In this document: positions 6,451 through 12,469 of the stretch, one piece after another
Position numbering within the stretch: the stretch's first letter is position 1
How the letters are laid out: the number at the start of each line of letters is the position of its first letter
Assembly (NCBI GenBank): GCA_019309815.1
Contig: JAFDFO010000039.1
Location: forward strand, 1-12,469
Source of the DNA: Deltaproteobacteria bacterium
GTDB taxonomy: Bacteria; Desulfobacterota; Desulfobacteria; Desulfobacterales; C00003060
Reading direction: 5' to 3'
Length of the DNA stretch: 12,469 nt
The notes under the pieces: generated by a model
The model's database searches: none
Told to the model about the DNA's origin: nothing
What the model saw: only the letters and a program-made list of their open reading frames with translations
Made by a program: the position numbers and the translations under genes

Positions 6451-9400
6451 ATGAAAAAAGCTCTTCTTGTTGCGCTCTCTTTGTTCCTGAGTTCGTTCGT
6501 TGCCACCCCCTCTGCCACGGCGGAGACTGTGTTTGGGCCAAAGCAGTATTTCCGCACAAAAGGACCAGCTGATGTCTACACCGACACATTTTCTGCCACG
6601 CCGGGCAACGCGACTATAATTGTCACGAGCGGGGAGGCGGATGGTTCCTCCAGGGTGAGCAGTGCCGTTATCTCAGTTAATGGGGACAAGATCTTCGGCA
6701 CAGAGGACTTCAGCCAGGGCGTTTATACCCTTCAGGCGTCTATTAATCTGACTGTAAGCAATTCGCTCACCGTGAAAATAAAGAAGGCCAAGGGCGACGG
6801 TTATCTGACTGTTGAAATTACTCGAGGGACCCAGTCGCCCACGGTTGAGATCAGTGCTGACCCCGGCACTATCCAGGTCGGCGAGCTTTCAACCCTTTCC
6901 TGGACTTCGACCAATGCTGATTCCTGCTTTATCGAGCCGGATGTGGGTTCTGTTGGAATCAACGGTTCCACCACGGTTTCTCCAACCGAAAGCACCACCT
7001 ACACCATCACGGCTGCGGGTGTCAGCGGTACCGCGACTGATCAAGCTCTGGTCACGGTGACGGGAGATGAGCCCTCACAAGACGATCCTTTCGTGTCCCG
7101 ATATTGGCATTTGATCCCTCAGGACGCCACTGCTGACTATGATACCAAACGCTTTTCGATTATCACCGGCCTGGTTGATGACATACACAGCTCTCCCTTA
7201 GAAGATGTCTCCATCACCATTCACCGCCATCCTGAATACGGAACTGCGCACACGGATGCAAGCGGCCGATTCTCTGTTCCGGTGAACGGCGGAGGAACAA
7301 CTGTCCTTGTCTACCAGAAGGATGGGTTGATAATTGCTCACAGAAAGGTCCGTGCCTCCTGGAACAACATCGCCGTCGCTGAAACCGTCCGGATGATCGC
7401 CGAGGATCCAATGTCTACAACAGTCATCTTCGACGGCAACCCGGAAACGGTAGTGACGCATCAGAGTACTGTGGTGTCTGACGAGTCCGGCACTCGTTCC
7501 TGCACCACCGTTTTTACCGGTGATAACCTGGCCTACGAGGTGGATGCTGATGGCAATGTCATTGGGGAACTAACGAGCGTCAGGACCCGGGCTACCGAGT
7601 TCACCATTCCCGAGTCGATGCCGGCCAGGTTGCCTGTGAATTCCGGTTACACGTACTGCGCGGAACTCAGCGTGGATGGGGTTGAGAGGATTCGTTTTGA
7701 TAAACCGGTCATCACCTGGGTAGAAAACTTCCTGGGATTTGATGTGGGAAGTGTCGTCCCGGTGGGCCACTACGATCGGGACAGGGGTGTATGGGTCCCC
7801 TCGGACAACGGCATTGTAGTGGAACTGCTGGACATCGACACCGACGGCATAGTTGACGCGTTAGACGCCACCGGAAACGGTCAACCCGACGATCTCAACG
7901 GAGATAGTGCTTTCGTTGATGAGGTCAGGGGTCTTGATGACCCGGCAAAGTATCAACCCGGAACCACCTTCTGGCGAGTAGAAATATCCCACTTCACCCC
8001 GTGGGACTGTAACTGGCCTTTCGGCCCGCCGCCAGGGGCCATTTCTCCCAACCCCGGAGGAGAACCCCACGCCGGTCAGCAGGAAGATAATAAGGACTGC
8101 AAAACCAGTATAGGCTCCTTTGTTGAAGATAGAGGTCGCATCTTCCACGAGGACATCCCCGTCCCGGGCACTGACATGACCCTTCACTATGCCAGCAATC
8201 GCGTAGAGGGCTATAAGACCGTCATATCCGTTCCTGCCAGTGGTCCCACTGTTCCAGCCAACCTCCAGAGTATTATTGTGGAATTGAATGTGGCTGGCAG
8301 GACTTTCACGGAAGTCTTGAGTCCCCTCTCCAACCAGAAGACGGAGTTCACTTGGGATGGTTTGGATTTTCTTAGTGAGAAGGTTTTTGGCAGAACTATC
8401 GCCTCTATAAAGTTCGGTTTCGTATACCCGGCTTACTATATGACCCCGAGTGATTTTCAGCAGGCCTTTGCTCAGACAACGAGTGGAACGATCACTGGAA
8501 TCAGGGCCAGGCAAGAGATCATACTTTGGAATAAGAGTGCTGTTGAAATTGATAGCCCTTATAGCGCCGTAGCCGAAGGCTGGACTCTTTCCCCACATCA
8601 CTTCTCGGAACCCAAAGAATCGGTGCTCTACAAAGGGGATGGGACAACACTGAAAAATAATGTGGACATTATCGAACGTGTGGCCGGAACCGGCGAGGAT
8701 GGCAATAGCGGGGACGAAGGACCGGCGCTGGAGGCCGAATTGGAAATGTATTTTGAATTCACGATTGGTCCGTCCGGTTGTATTTACCTCACAGATAGAT
8801 CTAACAACAGTATCCGCAAAATCGACTCGGCCGGCATCATCACGACGATCGCCGGCGGCAACAGAAAAGGCGGCTACAGAGGAGACGGAGGCCTTGCCAG
8901 TAGAGCTAAACTAAATGGTCCTGACGATATTGAATCAGATGCGGCTGGAAATCTCTATTTCCTGGACGGTAGCAATTTTGTGGTAAGAAAGATCGATACG
9001 GCAGGCATCATCACGACAGTCGCCGGAAACGGAACCTGCGCCTACAGCGGTGACGGGGGTCCGGCTATCGATGCTTCTTTAGAAAAGTCGGACGGAATTG
9101 CATTGGATTCTGCCGGCAACATTTATGTTATCGCCACAATAATTGATGATCGTATGTTTTCATATCGCATTAGAAAGATTGATAGCGGGGGAATAATTAA
9201 CACGATCGCCTACATCGATAGTGGCAGCAGTCCGCAATTCTATTATTCCACTTCGGATCTCGTCGTAGACGCCCAGGGCAACATATATTTCTTTGATTGG
9301 TCACGGAATGTTGTCCGCAAAATCGATCAAAAAGGAAACTGGACCGTTGCAGCCGGAAACGGAGGCTATCATCATGATTTCCTGGGCGATGGAGGGCCCG

Positions 9401-12400
9401 CTACGCAAGCGCCCATTGGTGAGATATACGATATCACACTCGATTCATCGGGAAATCTATACATTGCGGTTGGGAATTTTTTTCTAGGTGCGTCCGGCGG
9501 CATGATAAAGAAAGTTGATCGCTATGGTATCATAACCACGATAGCGGGCAGCGGAATTAAGGGAATCAGCGGCGATGGAGGCCTTGCAGCTGAAGCCAAT
9601 ATGGATCTTCCTTATAGTATTAACTTTGATCCGTTGGGGAACTTATTCATCGGCGATAGGTGTATTATTCGCAAAATAGCGTATGACGATACCAGGGTTT
9701 TCCCGGATAACAATGGCTTTGGCTACATTATGTCAGACGCCGGCCAGCACGAAAAGACAATTGATCTTGACACGGGTGTGATTCTTCGTGAATTTGGATA
9801 CAATGGGAATAACAAACTGAATTCCATGACTGATCAGTTTGGAAACCAAACCACCATTGAGATGGATGCCGGCGGTGTGCCCACCTCGATTATTTCACCG
9901 GATGGGCTGACGACCATGTTGACAATCGACGCCAATAACCACCTGACCCGCATTACGTATCCAGGAGGCAGCTATTTCAACTTTGAATATACGCCCCACG
10001 GCCTGATGACGGCTAAAACTGAGCCGGAGGGCAACCGATTTGACCGCGTGTTCGACGCGAACGGTCAGCTGACAGACGCCACAGATGAAGAGTTGGGACA
10101 TTGGCAATTCGGCAAAACGGCATCTGCAAATGGTGATATTCTGACAGAGGTGCTCACCGGAGAAGGGAACCTAACTTCTTATCTGGATCACACCTATTCC
10201 TCTGGGAAATACACTTCTGCCATCACCGGACCCGCTGGGGCGCAAACCTTCTTTGAGCAATCGGCCGATGGGCTGACCGTGCACAAGTCGCTTGCCTGCG
10301 GCATGGAGCTTGACTTCAAGTATGGTATAGACCCGGAACACCGGTTCAAGTATGTAAAAGAAATGACGGAAAGCACCCCTTCAGCCTTGGAGAAGGTCAC
10401 ACTAAGAAACAAGACCTACCAGGACACGGATTCTGACGCAATCTCCGATTTGGTTACCGAAACTGTGACTGTCAATGGTAAGACCACCACGCTTGAAAAC
10501 AATCTCCTCCAATCTGAAAAATCAATTGTCTCTCCTGAAGGGAGGATGCTTAGCACTCATTACGATCCCGGCAGTCTTCTGAGGACGACCCTCAATATCC
10601 CGGGCCTATATGAAACAACTTACAGCTATAATGCCGGCGGAAGGTTGGTCTCTGTTGCCGCCAATACCAGAGAAACCCTCTTTTCCTACAACGGACAAGG
10701 ATTTCTTGATTCCGTCACCGACCCCGAGAGCTTTACCACCACATACGACTACGATCAGGTGGGCCGTGTGATTGGGATCTATCATCCTGACGGAACGTCA
10801 TTGGGCTTCACGTACGACCAAAACGGCAATATGACTCTTTTGACAAATCCCTCTGCCATCGAACACGGTTTTGCTTACAGCCGGGTGAATCGGAACAGCT
10901 TGTACCAGACACCCCTCAGTGGCACCTATAGCTACGTGTATGACAAAGACAGACGCTTAGTCCAAATCAACTTCCCTTCGGGTAAGCTGATCAACAATGT
11001 GTATGACAACACCAGGCTCGTCCAGATCCAGGCGCCTGATGCGAATGTCAACCTTAGCTATCTGTGCGGCACAAAGCTGGGCTCGATTACTAATGGGATT
11101 GATACCATCGCATATGGTTACGATGGAAAGCTCGTCACATCCCAAAATCTGAGCGGCACTTTGAACCAGTCTATTTTGTACTCCTACAATAACGACTTCA
11201 ACCTGAATGGCCTCACCTACGCCGGCGATACACGCATGTTCATGTATGACGACGACGGTCTATTGACCGGTGCGGGCGGTTTCACTGTCTCACGCAATCC
11301 CGCCAACGGACTGCCTGAGGCGGTAACAAGCACAGATTTCAATCTGAGTCGAAATTTCAACGGATACGGCGAAATACATGGAACGGATTTCACAGTCAGC
11401 AGCCAAGGGCTCACCTCCTGGGACTTGACCCGTGACAATGCAGGCAGGATAGTAGCAAAAACAGAAACGGTGGACGGTGTCACGTCCGGTTATTTGTACA
11501 GTTATGACTCAATGGGTCGGCTGCTGACTGTGATTAAAAACGGTACCCTGGTAGAAGAATATGAATATGGACCGAATGGAACTCGAACCTACGAGATGAA
11601 TACCATGCGGGGGATCTCGGGAAGGAACCTCACCTATTCTGATGAGGACCACCTGCTTACGGCGGGAACAACGTCCTGCCAGTATGACTTAGATGGATTC
11701 TTGACAAGGAAGACAGACGGATCAGATGTGACGGAATATGACTATTCTCTGCGGGGCGAACTTCTGCGTGTGACGCTTCCGGACGGAAGGCTCATTGAGT
11801 ATATCCATGATCCCTTGGGAAGGAGGATCGCTAAGAAAAGCGACGGAGTTATAGTGAAGAAGTATCTCTGGCAGGGCTTCACGAAACTACTGGCAGTCTA
11901 CGACGGAAGTGACAATCTGCTCATGCGATTTGAATATGCCGATGGCAGGTTACCGCTTGCGATGACCAAGGGCGGGATCTCCTACTATCTGTCATATGAC
12001 CAGGTTGGGTCCCCCAGGGTCGTTGTAGACGCATCCGGCACTGTGGTAAAGAAAATCGAATACGATTCATTTGGAAATATCCTCGATGACACCAATGCGT
12101 CATTTGAGGTTCCGTTCGGCTTTGCCGGGGGACTGCACGACCACGATACTGGTCTAGTTCGCTTCGGCTTCAGGGACTACGATCCTGACACGGGTCGCTG
12201 GACTGCCAAGGACCCGATCTCCTTTGCGGGAGGGAATGCTGATCTCTACAACTACTGCTTCAATGATCCGATAAATATGGCGGACCCGTTGGGGCTGGAG
12301 GATGAAAGCCCGAATGAAGCGTGGATCAACCCACTTCTACTACTACCAACATGGTCGGAAGCATTTCCGGAATCTGATTTCTTTGCGCCGACTGCTGATA

Positions 12401-12469
12401 TTGTTACGGGAGGCGTGGAAGCCGGATTTGCTGTTGCTTGTGGAATAACAGCCGGTGTGTCTTTCCTGG
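6451..12469 (+). CDS. Giant secreted YD/RHS-repeat protein with teneurin-like domain order (3' end cut)
   Basis: One open frame of 2006 codons that runs off the window. GGAGG (6439-6443) lies 7 bases before ATG. Domains in order: Sec signal peptide (1-24, cut after SATA); beta-rich segment (25-125); Ig-like domain (about 130-206); carboxypeptidase-regulatory/transthyretin-like domain (about 237-300); acidic loop with DIDTDG and DLNGD (461-485), probably calcium-binding; plug-like region opening with IPVPGTDMTLHYASNRV (569-585) and including FTWDGLD (633-639) and WTLSPHH (711-717); six NHL blades (about 744-1079); long YD-repeat shell (about 1090-1840); RHS-associated core (about 1848-1950) with FGFRDYDPDTGRW and terminal DPLGL; then a tip cut after 56 residues. 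Such proteins form a large beta-shell that encloses a C-terminal toxin or ligand tip. The role is probably contact-dependent antagonism or adhesion at the cell surface. The order and several motifs match animal teneurins from memory. No VgrG, PAAR or immunity gene is in view. Confidence 0.93.
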   Translation, partial: MKKALLVALSLFLSSFVATPSATAETVFGPKQYFRTKGPADVYTDTFSATPGNATIIVTSGEADGSSRVSSAVISVNGDKIFGTEDFSQGVYTLQASINLTVSNSLTVKIKKAKGDGYLTVEITRGTQSPTVEISADPGTIQVGELSTLSWTSTNADSCFIEPDVGSVGINGSTTVSPTESTTYTITAAGVSGTATDQALVTVTGDEPSQDDPFVSRYWHLIPQDATADYDTKRFSIITGLVDDIHSSPLEDVSITIHRHPEYGTAHTDASGRFSVPVNGGGTTVLVYQKDGLIIAHRKVRASWNNIAVAETVRMIAEDPMSTTVIFDGNPETVVTHQSTVVSDESGTRSCTTVFTGDNLAYEVDADGNVIGELTSVRTRATEFTIPESMPARLPVNSGYTYCAELSVDGVERIRFDKPVITWVENFLGFDVGSVVPVGHYDRDRGVWVPSDNGIVVELLDIDTDGIVDALDATGNGQPDDLNGDSAFVDEVRGLDDPAKYQPGTTFWRVEISHFTPWDCNWPFGPPPGAISPNPGGEPHAGQQEDNKDCKTSIGSFVEDRGRIFHEDIPVPGTDMTLHYASNRVEGYKTVISVPASGPTVPANLQSIIVELNVAGRTFTEVLSPLSNQKTEFTWDGLDFLSEKVFGRTIASIKFGFVYPAYYMTPSDFQQAFAQTTSGTITGIRARQEIILWNKSAVEIDSPYSAVAEGWTLSPHHFSEPKESVLYKGDGTTLKNNVDIIERVAGTGEDGNSGDEGPALEAELEMYFEFTIGPSGCIYLTDRSNNSIRKIDSAGIITTIAGGNRKGGYRGDGGLASRAKLNGPDDIESDAAGNLYFLDGSNFVVRKIDTAGIITTVAGNGTCAYSGDGGPAIDASLEKSDGIALDSAGNIYVIATIIDDRMFSYRIRKIDSGGIINTIAYIDSGSSPQFYYSTSDLVVDAQGNIYFFDWSRNVVRKIDQKGNWTVAAGNGGYHHDFLGDGGPATQAPIGEIYDITLDSSGNLYIAVGNFFLGASGGMIKKVDRYGIITTIAGSGIKGISGDGGLAAEANMDLPYSINFDPLGNLFIGDRCIIRKIAYDDTRVFPDNNGFGYIMSDAGQHEKTIDLDTGVILREFGYNGNNKLNSMTDQFGNQTTIEMDAGGVPTSIISPDGLTTMLTIDANNHLTRITYPGGSYFNFEYTPHGLMTAKTEPEGNRFDRVFDANGQLTDATDEELGHWQFGKTASANGDILTEVLTGEGNLTSYLDHTYSSGKYTSAITGPAGAQTFFEQSADGLTVHKSLACGMELDFKYGIDPEHRFKYVKEMTESTPSALEKVTLRNKTYQDTDSDAISDLVTETVTVNGKTTTLENNLLQSEKSIVSPEGRMLSTHYDPGSLLRTTLNIPGLYETTYSYNAGGRLVSVAANTRETLFSYNGQGFLDSVTDPESFTTTYDYDQVGRVIGIYHPDGTSLGFTYDQNGNMTLLTNPSAIEHGFAYSRVNRNSLYQTPLSGTYSYVYDKDRRLVQINFPSGKLINNVYDNTRLVQIQAPDANVNLSYLCGTKLGSITNGIDTIAYGYDGKLVTSQNLSGTLNQSILYSYNNDFNLNGLTYAGDTRMFMYDDDGLLTGAGGFTVSRNPANGLPEAVTSTDFNLSRNFNGYGEIHGTDFTVSSQGLTSWDLTRDNAGRIVAKTETVDGVTSGYLYSYDSMGRLLTVIKNGTLVEEYEYGPNGTRTYEMNTMRGISGRNLTYSDEDHLLTAGTTSCQYDLDGFLTRKTDGSDVTEYDYSLRGELLRVTLPDGRLIEYIHDPLGRRIAKKSDGVIVKKYLWQGFTKLLAVYDGSDNLLMRFEYADGRLPLAMTKGGISYYLSYDQVGSPRVVVDASGTVVKKIEYDSFGNILDDTNASFEVPFGFAGGLHDHDTGLVRFGFRDYDPDTGRWTAKDPISFAGGNADLYNYCFNDPINMADPLGLEDESPNEAWINPLLLLPTWSEAFPESDFFAPTADIVTGGVEAGFAVACGITAGVSFL
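8680..9687 (+). repeat. Six NHL-type repeats coding for a beta-propeller
   Basis: Within the giant protein, a unit of the pattern I-A-G-x-G ... G-D-G-G-x-A ... D-x-x-G-N-L-Y ... I-R-K-I-D recurs six times, with units starting near 8680, 8848, 9019, 9205, 9349 and 9541. Spacing is 168, 171, 186, 144 and 192 bases, so blades differ by loop insertions or losses. The fourth has lost the G-D-G-G segment. The sequence is well diverged between copies, so this is an old protein repeat and not a recent DNA duplication. Six blades fit a closed NHL propeller, a docking surface for proteins or glycans. Confidence 0.88.
12301..12469 (+). other. Start of the variable C-terminal tip after the RHS core
   Basis: After DPLGL (residues 1945-1949) the sequence changes to a non-YD region (1951-2006 visible) with a proline-rich, acidic start and then a Gly/Ala-rich hydrophobic stretch (GGVEAGFAVACGITAGVSF, 1987-2005). 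In RHS proteins this is where the exchangeable toxin or effector domain begins. Hydrophobic Gly/Ala stretches at this place are common in tips that cross or enter membranes. Too little is visible to name the tip. Confidence 0.6.

Noticed and set aside
7861..8601. A 246-codon minus-strand frame.
   Set aside because: It lies wholly antisense to the continuous giant YD frame, has no recognisable domain, and shows no ribosome site; it is a shadow of the real gene.

Overview
The window reads as a chromosomal segment of a Gram-negative bacterium, most likely Desulfobacterota (the former Deltaproteobacteria). This assignment is an inference. It rests on a short pilin resembling Geobacter PilA, on moderate GC content, on short hairpin and inverted-repeat debris between genes, and on a very large secreted YD-repeat protein. 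No rRNA or other taxonomic marker is present to settle it.

Layout, all genes on the + strand. (1) Bases 1-1076 are the 3' part of purA (adenylosuccinate synthetase). (2) Bases 1093-1275 are a compact tRNA unit: a promoter with a perfect TTGACA box, tRNA-Pro(CGG) with encoded CCA, and a hairpin followed by a T-run. (3) Bases 1321-3187 hold an orphan type IV pilin, an extended-SDR NAD-dependent sugar epimerase and a small SpoIIAA-like (STAS-fold) protein. (4) Bases 3368-5194 encode a polytopic membrane M48 zinc metallopeptidase with C-terminal TPRs. (5) Bases 5218-5368 are a small relic: near-identical inverted repeats around a fragment with an in-frame stop that looks like the last helix of an S23-type four-helix-bundle protein. 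(6) Bases 5393-6136 encode a TlyA-family rRNA 2'-O-methyltransferase, followed by a GC-rich hairpin. (7) From 6451 to the window end runs one uninterrupted frame of 2006 codons with no stop reached: a giant secreted YD/RHS protein.

The giant gene is the highlight. Its order is signal peptide, Ig-like domain, carboxypeptidase-regulatory/transthyretin-like domain, acidic Asp-rich loop, plug-like region with a VPGT-type motif, six NHL blades, long YD shell, RHS core ending in DPLGL, then a C-terminal tip that is cut off. This is the order of the ectodomain of animal teneurins (TTR, FN-plug, NHL, YD-shell, C-terminal toxin-like tip), and several local motifs match teneurin motifs as I remember them. 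It is therefore a candidate bacterial teneurin-like protein, acting as a surface or secreted polymorphic toxin or adhesin.

The genes do not form one pathway. PurA, tRNA-Pro and TlyA are housekeeping. The pilin, epimerase, M48 peptidase and YD protein are all plausibly linked to the envelope or cell surface, but separate spacing and terminator-like hairpins argue for several transcription units.
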